Positions 39,546 through 47,754 of a stretch of 64,000 bases of DNA are shown here, piece by piece. Source of the DNA: Candidatus Thermoplasmatota archaeon. Its GTDB lineage: Archaea > Thermoplasmatota > SW-10-69-26 > JACQPN01 > JAJPHT01. Position 1 is the first letter of the stretch; each line of letters opens with the position of its first letter. The stretch lies in contig DATLGO010000069.1 in NCBI GenBank assembly GCA_035540375.1, positions 1 through 64,000 of the forward strand, in the 5' to 3' direction. The notes below the pieces were generated by a model. The model worked only from the letters and a program-made list of their open reading frames with translations. It made no database searches and had not been told where the DNA came from. Position numbers and translations under genes: made by a program.

Positions 39546-40280
39546 ATGAGCGTGGACGTCCCTCAATTCCATCCCGCGCTCGGGGCGCGCATCCGCGGCA
39601 AGCCGGTGGTCGCAGGCTTCCCGGGACCCGGTCTTGCAGGCGGCATCGCGCTCGAGGAACTCTTCCAGGCGCTCGATCCGACGCCCGTCGCGGCCCTACG
39701 ATGGGAAAGCCTCGCGCCGCACGCGCTCGTCGCGTCCGGCCGCGCTTCGTGGCCCATCGTGCTCGCGGACACGGGGTCCGTCGTGCTCCTCAAGGCCGAA
39801 ACCGACGTGCCGGGGGTCCTCGCGCACGGGTTCGCGCGCGGCGTGCTCGGGGCGCTCGCCGAAGCGGGCGCGCGGGAGCTCGTCGTCCTCGAGGGGCTCA
39901 CGGTGGACCTCGTCTCGCCTCCCGAAGGCGAGTCGAAGCCGGAGGCCTGGTACGTCGCGTCCGACGGCGGCCTCGCGGGCCGCTTCGCCGCCGCCGACCT
40001 GAAACCGCTCGAGGACGGCGTCCTCGGCGGCGTGCCGGGCGCGTGCCTTCTCTGGGGCCCCGAACTCGGGATGCCGGTCGGCGCCATCGTGGGGCCCACG
40101 CATCCCGCGCTCCCGGACCCTCGCGCGGCGAGCGCGCTCCTTGCTCCGCTCGAGCGACTCTATGGATTGCCCATCGACGTCGCGCACCTGCGGGAGCGCG
40201 CCGACGAGCTCGCGGAGGAGTTCACGCGCCTTGCGCGCCGCCTCGACGGGGACAGCCTCGAGGCCGGGATGTACACCTGA
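39546..40280 (+). CDS. PAC2-family protein (archaeal proteasome-assembly chaperone type)
   Basis: 244 residues with the PAC2 hallmarks: an N-terminal beta strand and VVAGFPGPGLAGGIALEEL, DLVSPPEG, and a central GVLGGVPGACLLWG segment. Archaeal PbaA-type PAC2 proteins assist assembly of 20S proteasome or related complexes. Convergent with a small membrane protein gene. Confidence 0.87.
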   Translation: MSVDVPQFHPALGARIRGKPVVAGFPGPGLAGGIALEELFQALDPTPVAALRWESLAPHALVASGRASWPIVLADTGSVVLLKAETDVPGVLAHGFARGVLGALAEAGARELVVLEGLTVDLVSPPEGESKPEAWYVASDGGLAGRFAAADLKPLEDGVLGGVPGACLLWGPELGMPVGAIVGPTHPALPDPRAASALLAPLERLYGLPIDVAHLRERADELAEEFTRLARRLDGDSLEAGMYT

Positions 40281-40285
40281 CGCGG

Positions 40286-40417
40286 TCAGTCGTTGCGCGC
40301 CTTCTTCCGCTGGGCCTCGCCCGGCGGGTGGTACAGGTTGTTCACGGCCCACATGGCGGCGATGCCGAGGCCGATTGCGAGGAACGTGAGGACGAGAATC
40401 ACGGTTCCCTGGTCCAT
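40286..40417 (-). CDS. Small single-helix membrane protein
   Basis: 43 residues. One membrane helix (VILVLTFLAIGLGIAAMWAV) is followed by a basic tail (RKKARND). It is too short for most gene finders, but a canonical TATA (CTTTAAAT at 40441-40448, centred 27 nt upstream) supports it. It overlaps the 3' end of the isomerase gene by 19 nt. Function unknown. Confidence 0.65.
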   Translation of the reverse strand: MDQGTVILVLTFLAIGLGIAAMWAVNNLYHPPGEAQRKKARND

Positions 40418-41394
40418 GCGGCGGCCAAGCCCGTGGATCTCTTTAAATCTTCGGGTCGGAGGATCCCCGCCTCCGTGACGTAGCCGGTGACGAGGCCCGC
40501 GGGGGTCACGTCGAACGCCGGGTTGCGCGCGGTCCCGCCGCCGAGCTCCCCGGCGTCGCGCTCCTCGATCGGGATGTCCGCGCCCGTCCGGGTCGCGGCG
40601 TCGAACGTGGTCCGCGGCGCCGCCACGTAGAACGGGATCCCGTGGCGCTGCGCGAGGACCGCCTTCGTGTAGGTGCCGATCTTGTTCGCGACGTCGCCGT
40701 TCGCGGCGATGCGGTCCGCGCCCACGATCACCACGTCCACCTCGCCGCGCGCCATGAAGTGGCCCGCCGCATTGTCGGCGATGAGCGCGTGGGGAATGCC
40801 TTCGCCCGCAAGCTCCCACGCGGTGATGCGGCCCTGCAGGCGCGGCCGCGTCTCGTCCACCCAGGCGAAGACGTGACGGCCCGACGCGTGCGCGAGACGG
40901 ATCGGCGCGAGGGCGGTCCCGACGTCCACGGCCGCGAGCGCGCCGGCGTGGCAATGCGTCAGGACGCGTGCCCCGTCGGGAATCGCGTCGAGGCCGTGTT
41001 CGCCGATCGCGACGCAGCGCGCGACCACGTCGTCGGCGTAGCCCGAGGCCGCCGCGAGCGGATCGCGCCCGTGGGCGAGGGCCAGGTCCATGTGGGCAAG
41101 CGCCGCGAAGAGATCGCGCGCCGTCGGCCGCGAGGCCGCGAGCTTCGCGCGCGACGCCGCGAGGTCCTCGCCCGCGATCGCCGCGAGGGCCATCCCGTAG
41201 GCGGCGGTCGCGCCGATCGTGGGCGCGCCCCGCACGATCATCGTCCGGATCGCGTCCGCGACGGCGTCGACGGTTTCGAGGCGCGCGAGCGCGACGCGGT
41301 CCGGAAGCATACGCTGGTCGACCGCGAGAACGGCGTCGTCCTCCCACTGCACGGCCCGCGCCTCGCGCGGATGGCCGTTCACCACGATGCGCAC
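40399..41394 (-). CDS. MtnA/aIF2B-family isomerase
   Basis: 331 residues of the methylthioribose-1-phosphate isomerase / ribose-1,5-bisphosphate isomerase family. RGAPTIGATAAYGMALA is the N-terminal loop. THCHAGALA carries the catalytic Cys, and GADRIAANGDVANKIGTYTKA carries the catalytic Asp. NPAFDVTPAGLVTGYVTE is the C-terminal signature, favouring MtnA. It would act in methionine salvage or, in archaea, in nucleoside degradation; the family alone cannot decide. Start GTG 41394 has a weak AT-rich box 27 nt upstream. Confidence 0.87.
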   Translation of the reverse strand: MRIVVNGHPREARAVQWEDDAVLAVDQRMLPDRVALARLETVDAVADAIRTMIVRGAPTIGATAAYGMALAAIAGEDLAASRAKLAASRPTARDLFAALAHMDLALAHGRDPLAAASGYADDVVARCVAIGEHGLDAIPDGARVLTHCHAGALAAVDVGTALAPIRLAHASGRHVFAWVDETRPRLQGRITAWELAGEGIPHALIADNAAGHFMARGEVDVVIVGADRIAANGDVANKIGTYTKAVLAQRHGIPFYVAAPRTTFDAATRTGADIPIEERDAGELGGGTARNPAFDVTPAGLVTGYVTEAGILRPEDLKRSTGLAAAWTREP

Positions 41395-41447
41395 GCGCGG
41401 CCACCCGCGCCGCGCGGGATGAACGTTTCCCCGCCCGTCTCGCCGGG

Positions 41448-41466
41448 GGACCCCCGACGGGGGTCC
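41448..41466. promoter_or_regulatory. Perfect palindrome between the isomerase and ku genes
   Basis: GGACCCCC-GAC-GGGGGTCC: 8-bp perfect arms with a 3-bp centre, 38 nt before the ku ATG and 54 nt before the isomerase GTG, in the divergent promoter region. It could be an operator or an RNA hairpin in the ku leader. Confidence 0.4.
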
Positions 41467-41503
41467 GCGAAGCTTCACCCCGCGTCGCGTCGGAGGAGAA
41501 CGC

Positions 41504-42295
41504 ATGCCCCAGACCGTCTGGAAGGGTAGCGTGGGCTTCGGCCTCGTGAGCCTGCCCGTCCGCATGCACACGAGCACGCGCCCGAAGGGGGTCTCGTTCC
41601 GACTGCTGCACGCCGAGGACCACGCGCCCGTGAAGAACAGGCGCGTCTGCTCAGCCGACGGGAAGGCGCTCGAAAGCGAGGAGATCGTGCGCGGCGCGGA
41701 CCTCGGCGGCGGGCGCTACGTCGAGCTCACCGACGAGGAGCTGGAGGCGATCACGCCGGCTTCCTCGAGCCTCATCGACGTCCGCGAGTTCGTCGACGCG
41801 GGCGCGATCGACCCGGTCTACCACGAACGGACGTACGTCCTCACGCCCCAGGCGGGGGGCGAGAAGGTGTACGAGCTGCTCCGGCGCGTCCTCGCGCGCG
41901 AGAATCGCGCGGCGATCGGTCTGGCCACCCTGCGCGAGCGCGAGCATCTCATCGCGATCCGGGCGACCGAGGACGGTCTTTTCGCGGACATCCTCCGGTT
42001 CGCGGACGAGGTCGCCGATCTGCCGAAGGTCGAAAGCCAGGCGGAGATCAGCGACGAGGAGGAGGAGCTTGCCGAGATGATCGTCGGCCGCATGACGAAA
42101 GGATTCGATCCCTCGAAGTACAAGGATTCCTACGAATCGCGCGTCCGCAGCCTCATCGACGCCAAGATCTCGGGCGGGGCCGTTCCCGTGGAGGCCGCGC
42201 CCGCGGCTCCCCGGCCCACCGCGGATCTCGTCGCGGCGCTGCGCGAGACGCTCGCGTCGGCCGAGAGCGGGGAGCATGCCCGTTCCGTTCATTAA
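41504..42295 (+). CDS. ku: Ku protein (bacterial-type, NHEJ)
   Basis: A 263-residue homodimeric Ku. It starts with the hallmark VWKGSVGFGLVSLPV, has KNRRVC, the DVREFVD and DPVYHERTYVL bridge region, and the MTKGFDPSKYKDSYE core end, then a short Ala/Pro tail. Ku rings thread onto double-strand DNA ends and recruit ligase and polymerase. The ATG has a GGAGGAG ribosome-binding site. It overlaps polX by 20 bp. Such genes are scarce in archaea and usually thought to come from bacteria. Confidence 0.95.
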   Translation: MPQTVWKGSVGFGLVSLPVRMHTSTRPKGVSFRLLHAEDHAPVKNRRVCSADGKALESEEIVRGADLGGGRYVELTDEELEAITPASSSLIDVREFVDAGAIDPVYHERTYVLTPQAGGEKVYELLRRVLARENRAAIGLATLREREHLIAIRATEDGLFADILRFADEVADLPKVESQAEISDEEEELAEMIVGRMTKGFDPSKYKDSYESRVRSLIDAKISGGAVPVEAAPAAPRPTADLVAALRETLASAESGEHARSVH

Positions 42296-43991
42296 CGAGT
42301 CCGTCTCGGCGTTCCTCCTTTCGTACGCCGACGTCGAGAGCGCCTGGTACGAGCGCTATCGTCCCCGCGCGTACACGCGCGCATCCCAGGCCTTCCGGGC
42401 GCTCGGCGAGAGCGCCGACGACCTGCTCGCGCGCGAGGGAATCGACGGCCTGAGACGGCTCCCGGGCGTCGGGGCCTCCATCGCCGACGAGGTCGCGGAG
42501 TTCCTGCGCGAGGGCCGCGTCGCCGCCTACGAGGTCCGCCGCGAGGGGCTTCCACGGGGCTTCGACGATCTCGTCGCGCTCGAAGGCATGGGCGGCAGGC
42601 TCGCGCGGCGCCTCAAGGAGGAGGCGGCCATCGAGACGGTCGCGGACCTCGCGCGCGCGCTCGACGACGGTCGACGACTGCCGGGCGTCGATTCCGGGAA
42701 GGCGACCGCGCTTCGCGAGGCGATCCGCCTCGCGCCCTTGCGCCGGGGTTCGATCCCGCTCCCGGAGGCCCGCGCGCTCGCGGAGGCGATCCGGGACGCC
42801 CTCGCGACGGTCCCAGGCGTCGAGGAGATCCACGTCACCGGGAGCGTGCGCCGCGGCAAGCCGCTCGTCGGCGATCTCGATTTCGTCGCGCGCGCGACGG
42901 ATCCGCGGCCCGTCATGCGCGCGTTCGCCTCGCTTCCCGTGGTCCGCCGCGTCTTCAGCCTCGGCGCGACGCGCACGCTCGTCCTGCTCGAGAACGGCGT
43001 CGACGCCGATCTCGTCGTCGCGCCCGAGGCGGGGTTCGGGCCGGCGCTCCAGTATTTCACGGGCGCGCTCGAGCACACCGTCGCGCTTCGCGAACGCGCG
43101 AACCGCATCGGCCTCGAGGTCGCGAACGTGTCGATCGCCAAGGGCGGCGTCCCGATCGCCGCGCCCGACGAAGCCGCGTTCTACCGCGCGCTCGGCCTTC
43201 GATGGATGCCGCCCGAGATCCGGGAGTACACGGGGGAGATCGAGGCGGCCGAGCGCGGGACGCTTCCGCGGCTCGTGGAGCGGACGGATCTCCGGGGCGA
43301 CCTCGTTCGCGTTCCTCTGCCGGAGGAGGGGGTCACGGTTCCGGATTTCGCGCGGGAATCGCGCGCGCTCGGACTCGCGTGGCTCGCCGCAGTCCTCACC
43401 GCCGCCGAATGGGGGCCGGAGAACGCAAGCCGTTTCCTCGACGGCATCGACGCGCCCGAACGCGGCGAATTCGGGATCGCCTACGGGATCGAAGCCGCCA
43501 TCCTCCCCGACGGGAGCCTCGACGCGCCCGCCGCCGCGCTCGATCGCGCGGACTTCGTCGTCGCCGCGCTTCCCGACGACGCGGCGGGCGGAAAGTCCGA
43601 GCTCACGGCGCGTGTCGTCGAGGCGCTCGCCGACCCCCGCGTCCGCGTCCTCGCGCACCCCTCGGGACGGCGGCTCTCGACCCGGACGGAGGCCGGCATC
43701 GATCTCCGGAGGGTCTTCGAGGAGGCCCGCGAGCGAGGCGTCCTGCTCGAAATCTCGGGGGAACCCGACCGACTCGACCTCGACGGTCCGCGGGTGCGGC
43801 TCGCGCGAGGCGTCGGGGCCCGTTTGATCCTCGCGAGCGGGGCGCGCGCGCCCGCCGAGATGCGTCCGAACGCGCGCGAGGCGCTCGTCCAGGCCCGACG
43901 GGGCTGGGCGGGCCCCCGCGACATCGCCTCGACCGGTCCGCTTCCGTTCCCGCGGCCGCCGCGCGCCGCGCGCATCGCGCAGGAGGGGTGA
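42276..43991 (+). CDS. polX: Family X DNA polymerase with degenerate PHP domain
   Basis: 571 residues, the full PolX length. The N-terminal 8-kDa domain has an HhH motif (RRLPGVGASIADEVAEFL). The nucleotidyltransferase core shows GSVRRGK with GDLD and a later DADLVV, so the three catalytic Asp are present. The C-terminal region follows the PHP exonuclease domain strand by strand, but the metal ligands are mostly lost: GDLHxHT is GDLVRVP, the TDHS motif is LTAAE, and the final DAH is SGA; HPSGR and LEI remain. It is inferred to be a gap-filling polymerase without 3'-5' exonuclease activity. Coupled to ku and to the ligase. Confidence 0.92.
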   Translation: MPVPFINESVSAFLLSYADVESAWYERYRPRAYTRASQAFRALGESADDLLAREGIDGLRRLPGVGASIADEVAEFLREGRVAAYEVRREGLPRGFDDLVALEGMGGRLARRLKEEAAIETVADLARALDDGRRLPGVDSGKATALREAIRLAPLRRGSIPLPEARALAEAIRDALATVPGVEEIHVTGSVRRGKPLVGDLDFVARATDPRPVMRAFASLPVVRRVFSLGATRTLVLLENGVDADLVVAPEAGFGPALQYFTGALEHTVALRERANRIGLEVANVSIAKGGVPIAAPDEAAFYRALGLRWMPPEIREYTGEIEAAERGTLPRLVERTDLRGDLVRVPLPEEGVTVPDFARESRALGLAWLAAVLTAAEWGPENASRFLDGIDAPERGEFGIAYGIEAAILPDGSLDAPAAALDRADFVVAALPDDAAGGKSELTARVVEALADPRVRVLAHPSGRRLSTRTEAGIDLRRVFEEARERGVLLEISGEPDRLDLDGPRVRLARGVGARLILASGARAPAEMRPNAREALVQARRGWAGPRDIASTGPLPFPRPPRAARIAQEG

Positions 43992-44923
43992 GCACGCTCG
44001 ATTTCGCGCGCCTCCAGCCGATGCTCGCGCTCGAGGCCAAGGCGCCTTTCGACGATCCTCTCTGGGGATTCGAGCCGAAGATCGACGGATTCCGCGCGCT
44101 CGCGCGCGTCGTCGACGGCCGGGCGCGACTCAAGAGCCGGCGCGGCCTCCCGCTCGACGATCGGTTTCCCGAGGCCGCGAAGGCCCTCGGCGACGCCGTG
44201 CTTCCCGACGAAGCCGTCCTCGATCTGGAGGTCGCGGTCCTCGACGACCTCGGTCGACCCGATTTCGCGCGGACACTCGCGGGCGAAGGCGCCGTAACGT
44301 GCTTCGTCTTCGACGTCCTCGAGCGCGACGGCGTGGCGCTCCTCGATCGACCGCTCGCGGAGCGCAAGGCCCTCCTCGCGGCGTCGCTCCTCCCGACGCC
44401 GGGCGTGACCGCGCTCGAACTTCACGCGGAGCACGGGCGCGAGGTCTTCCGCGCCGCGGTGTCCCTCGGGTTCGAGGGCGTCGTGGCGAAGCGTCTCGAC
44501 GCCCCGTACCGCCCGGGCGAGCGCAGCCGCGCATGGCTCAAGGTCAAGGCCGTCCGCGAAGCGGATTTCGTCGTCGGCGGCGCCACCGAGGGCGCGGGCC
44601 GCGTCGCGGGCGGCATCGGGGCGCTCGCGCTCGGCCTCTTCTCCGGCGGGAGTTTCGTGTTCCAGGGGCTCGTGGGATCGGGCCTCTCCGAGCGCTCGCG
44701 CGCGGAGCTCGAACGCGCCCTCGCGCCGCACCGCGTCGCGGATCCGCCCTTCGCGGATCCGCCCAGGGGCGTCGCTCGCTGGTTCCGTCCGGCGGTGGTC
44801 GTGCGCGTCCGTTTCCTCGAGCGGACGCGGGACGGACGGCTGCGCGCCCCGCGCTACGCCGGGCTCAGGCCCGACCTCGATGCCCCGTCCCTCACCGTGG
44901 AAGGTGCCTTTCCGGCGCGGTAG
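43988..44923 (+). CDS. ATP-dependent DNA ligase (LigC/LigD ligase-domain type)
   Basis: 311 residues. The adenylation motif EPKIDGFR places the catalytic Lys at position 31. Further motifs are FEGVVAKRLDAPYRPG (motif IV) and AWLKVK (motif V), followed by an OB-fold with LGLFSGGSFVFQG and VVVRVRFLERT. It matches the single-domain ligases of bacterial end joining, not the replicative archaeal ligase. The GTG start overlaps the polX stop. With Ku and PolX it makes a three-gene end-joining set. Confidence 0.93.
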   Translation: MSTLDFARLQPMLALEAKAPFDDPLWGFEPKIDGFRALARVVDGRARLKSRRGLPLDDRFPEAAKALGDAVLPDEAVLDLEVAVLDDLGRPDFARTLAGEGAVTCFVFDVLERDGVALLDRPLAERKALLAASLLPTPGVTALELHAEHGREVFRAAVSLGFEGVVAKRLDAPYRPGERSRAWLKVKAVREADFVVGGATEGAGRVAGGIGALALGLFSGGSFVFQGLVGSGLSERSRAELERALAPHRVADPPFADPPRGVARWFRPAVVVRVRFLERTRDGRLRAPRYAGLRPDLDAPSLTVEGAFPAR

Positions 44924-44930
44924 TGGGATC

Positions 44931-44938
44931 GCTTATAC
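44931..44938 (+). promoter_or_regulatory. Promoter of the type III PKS operon
   Basis: GCTTATAC is centred 36 nt before the PKS GTG and is followed by GAGGAG as ribosome-binding site. The cluster therefore has its own promoter, 8 nt after the ligase gene stops. Confidence 0.6.
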
Positions 44939-44970
44939 GAAGCGACCGTCATCCCGAGGCGAGGAGTTTC

Positions 44971-46041
44971 GTGCCCGTCGTCGAAGCCGTCGCCCACGCG
45001 GTCCCGCCCACGAGGCTCTCCCAGCGTCGCGCGAAGGCCGTCGCGGAGTCCCTTTTCGCCGAGCGGGGCGCCGGCGATCGACTCCTCGACGTGTTCGACA
45101 ACGGGCGCATCCGCGAGCGCGCCCTCGCCATGCCCCTCGAATGGTACTTCGAGGACCATGGTCACGCGGACCGGGCGAAAGCCTACGCCGACGTCGGCCT
45201 CGCGCTTGCCGCGGAGGCGACCGCGCGCGCCCTCGGCCGCGCGCGCCTATCCCCTGAGGATCTCGGGGGCATCCTGTTCGTCTCCACGACCGGGTTCGCG
45301 ACGCCGAGCCTTGACGCGCGCCTCGCCGAGCGTCTCGGGTTCCGCCGCGACGCCGTGCGGCTCCCCGTGTGGGGCCTCGGATGCGCGGGCGGCGTCGCGG
45401 GGCTGAACCGCGCGGCGGATCTCGCACGGGCCCGCCCCGACGAACGCTTCCTCCTCGTCGCGCTCGAGCTGTGCTCGCTCGCATTCGACCTCCCGAGCCT
45501 TTTTAGCGCCGCCGGAAACGAAGGCCGCGCCGACGTCGACCGCAAGCACCTCGTCGCGGCGAGCCTGTTCGCCGACGGGTGCGCCGCGGTCGTCGTCGCG
45601 GGCGACGCGTCGGGCGCGCGCGGTCCGCGCCACGCCGGCGGCGCGTCCCATCTCTTCCCCGCGACCGAGCGCGTCATGGGGTGGGACGTGACGGACCGCA
45701 CGCTCGACGTCGTGATCTCCCCCGAGATCCCCGCGATCGTCCAGCGCGAGATGGCCGCCCTCGTCGAGGGGCTCGCGCGCGGTCGAACCATCCATCATTG
45801 GCTTCTCCATCCCGGCGGCGCGAAGGTCCTCGACGCCTACGCGACGAGCCTCGGTCTCGACGACAAGGCCCTCCGCCACGCCTCCGACGTGCTCGCCGCC
45901 CACGGCAACATGTCGAGTCCTACGGTCCTCTTCGCCCTCGAGCGGGCCCTCGCCGAGGGCTCGCCCGCGCCGGGCGAGCGCGCGCTTCTCGCCGCGCTCG
46001 GCCCGGGCTTCGCATCCGAGCTCGCGCTTCTCGAAGGTTGA
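44971..46041 (+). CDS. Type III polyketide synthase
   Basis: A 356-residue chalcone synthase-like enzyme. The catalytic triad is visible as Cys138 (GLGCAGGVAG), His280 (LLHPGG) and Asn313 (HGNMSS). TTGFATPSLDARL is also typical of the family. Type III synthases extend an acyl-CoA starter with malonyl- or methylmalonyl-CoA and release alkyl-resorcinols, pyrones or chromones. Sequence flavour is that of bacterial PKS III genes that sit beside an ICMT-like methyltransferase, as here. The product is unknown. Confidence 0.92.
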   Translation: MPVVEAVAHAVPPTRLSQRRAKAVAESLFAERGAGDRLLDVFDNGRIRERALAMPLEWYFEDHGHADRAKAYADVGLALAAEATARALGRARLSPEDLGGILFVSTTGFATPSLDARLAERLGFRRDAVRLPVWGLGCAGGVAGLNRAADLARARPDERFLLVALELCSLAFDLPSLFSAAGNEGRADVDRKHLVAASLFADGCAAVVVAGDASGARGPRHAGGASHLFPATERVMGWDVTDRTLDVVISPEIPAIVQREMAALVEGLARGRTIHHWLLHPGGAKVLDAYATSLGLDDKALRHASDVLAAHGNMSSPTVLFALERALAEGSPAPGERALLAALGPGFASELALLEG

Positions 46042-46045
46042 CACC

Positions 46046-46603
46046 ATGAGCCCGCCCACCACCGCATTCTGGCTGATCCTCGCCGCGATCGCCCTCCAGC
46101 GCGTCGCCGAGGTGTTCATCGCATCGCGACACGAACGAGCCCTCCGCGCGCGCGGCGGCCGTCTCGTCCCCGGCGACCGGTACCCGCTCATCGTCGCGTC
46201 GCACGCGGCTTTCCTCGTCCTCATGCTCGTCGAACACGTCGTCGCCCCGTGGGCCGGACCCCACCTGCTCACGCTCCCTCTTCTTCTCGCGTTCCTCGTG
46301 GGCGAAGGCCTCCGTTTCGCCGCGATGCACGCGCTCGGCGACCGCTGGACGACGCGCGTCTGGACCGTTCCGGGCGAGAAGCGCATCGAGCGCGGCATCT
46401 ACCGCCGACTGCGACACCCGAACTACGTCGGCGTCGCCCTCGGCGCCGTGAGCCTCGCCCTCGCGTTCGGCCTCCCGGCATCCGCGCTCGCGATGGGCGC
46501 GGCGCAGGCGTGGCTCCTTCGCGGCCGCATCCGGCTCGAGGAGTCCGCCTTCGAGGAGTCCGCGCGCGAGCCCGCGCCCCTCGCTCCGGAGCAGCCCGCG
46601 TGA
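46046..46603 (+). CDS. Isoprenylcysteine carboxyl methyltransferase-like membrane protein
   Basis: 185 residues with four to five membrane helices. The C-terminal methyl-donor region of ICMT/PEMT enzymes is present (GIYRRLRHPNYVGVALGAV and the Glu-containing RIRLEESAF). Proteins of this type next to type III PKS genes are thought to O-methylate the polyketide. It begins 4 nt after the PKS stop and overlaps the FAD reductase gene by GTGA. Confidence 0.9.
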   Translation: MSPPTTAFWLILAAIALQRVAEVFIASRHERALRARGGRLVPGDRYPLIVASHAAFLVLMLVEHVVAPWAGPHLLTLPLLLAFLVGEGLRFAAMHALGDRWTTRVWTVPGEKRIERGIYRRLRHPNYVGVALGAVSLALAFGLPASALAMGAAQAWLLRGRIRLEESAFEESAREPAPLAPEQPA

Positions 46604-47754
46604 AGCGGTTCGACGTCATCGTCGTCGGCGCAAGCCCGGCCGGTCTCCGCGCCGCCTGGGCGTCGGCGAAAGCGGGCGGCTCGACCCTCCTCGTCGAATC
46701 GCGGCCGTCGGTCGACGCGCGGCCGCCTCCCGCGACGGTCGCCTTCGATCACCTGTGGACGGCCGAAGCCCGGCCTGACCCGAAGGCGGTGCGCGCGCGA
46801 CGCGCGGGCGTCACGATCTGCTCGCCCGCAGGCCACGCGCTCGCGATCGAGGCCCCGCTTTCCGTGCTCGACCGCGCGCGCTTCGACGGTCAGCTTCTCG
46901 CCGAGGCCGAGCGCGCGGGGTCCGAGGTCGCTTTCGGCGTCGAAGGGCTCGAGGTCCTCCCGGATCGGACGCTTTCGGCGCCCGATCTCGAGGCGCGCGG
47001 CCGCGTCCTCGTGTTTGCCGACGGCGCCCGGACGCTCGCGCGCCGGTTCTTCGAGCCCGTGCGGGATCCCGGGGCGCTCGTCTGGGGCGTCGCGCTCGAA
47101 TTTCCCTGCGAGGCCCCGCTCGATCGCCCCGTCCTCACCTTCGGCGAGCATGCGCCCGGCGGTCGGAGCCAGCTCGACGCGATCGACGGGGTCGCGTTCC
47201 ACTGGACGTTCGCCCGCGGGGACGCCGAACGCGCCCGCGCGCTCGCGCCGCGCGCGCTTGGGCGCGACCTCGCGCTCTCGGACCTTCCCCTCGACCTCGC
47301 GCGCGCGGCGCGCGAGACGGCCGTCGCGGCCGACCCCGTCTTCACGGTGCCGCGCCGCCTCGTCTCGGACGGCGTCGTCGTCGCGGGGGGCGCGGGCGGG
47401 CAGGGCGGTCTCGAAGCGGGGCTTGCCGCGGGTGAACGCGCGGGTCGCGTCGCGGGCGAGGCCGCGCGTTCGGGGCGGACCGACGCGCGGTCGCTCGGCA
47501 AATACGAACGGACGTGGATGCGGGAGCACCAGGCGGGCTACCGCGCCCTCAGGCTGGCGTCGCGGCGGCTCTCCTCGCTCGATGACGCGGGCTGGGATCG
47601 ATTGCTCGCGCCGTGGCGGGGGCGGTCGCTCGCGGTCGACGATTTCGCGGGTCTCGCGGACGCGTCCGCGTGGCGGCGACTGCGCGCGGTGCTCGCCCTC
47701 GCGGCGCTCAATCCTCGCGCGCTCCCGCCGCTTGCGCGGGCCGCGTTCGCGTGA
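46600..47754 (+). CDS. FAD-dependent oxidoreductase (geranylgeranyl reductase-like)
   Basis: 384 residues. An N-terminal FAD-binding Rossmann motif is present (VIVVGASPAGLRAAWASAKAG), as is the second FAD contact near VVVAGGAGGQGGLEAGLAAG. It belongs to the broad group with geranylgeranyl reductases and squalene epoxidase-like enzymes. As the third gene of the PKS operon it probably reduces or hydroxylates the polyketide or its lipid tail. Ends on the shared TGATCA. Confidence 0.85.
   Translation: MKRFDVIVVGASPAGLRAAWASAKAGGSTLLVESRPSVDARPPPATVAFDHLWTAEARPDPKAVRARRAGVTICSPAGHALAIEAPLSVLDRARFDGQLLAEAERAGSEVAFGVEGLEVLPDRTLSAPDLEARGRVLVFADGARTLARRFFEPVRDPGALVWGVALEFPCEAPLDRPVLTFGEHAPGGRSQLDAIDGVAFHWTFARGDAERARALAPRALGRDLALSDLPLDLARAARETAVAADPVFTVPRRLVSDGVVVAGGAGGQGGLEAGLAAGERAGRVAGEAARSGRTDARSLGKYERTWMREHQAGYRALRLASRRLSSLDDAGWDRLLAPWRGRSLAVDDFAGLADASAWRRLRAVLALAALNPRALPPLARAAFA

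Noticed and set aside
41504-44923. End-joining genes as part of a prophage or bacterial contamination
   Set aside because: No phage genes are nearby, composition matches the flanks, and archaeal genes (PAC2, carS, EF-1beta, RNase P RNA) lie on the same continuous sequence.
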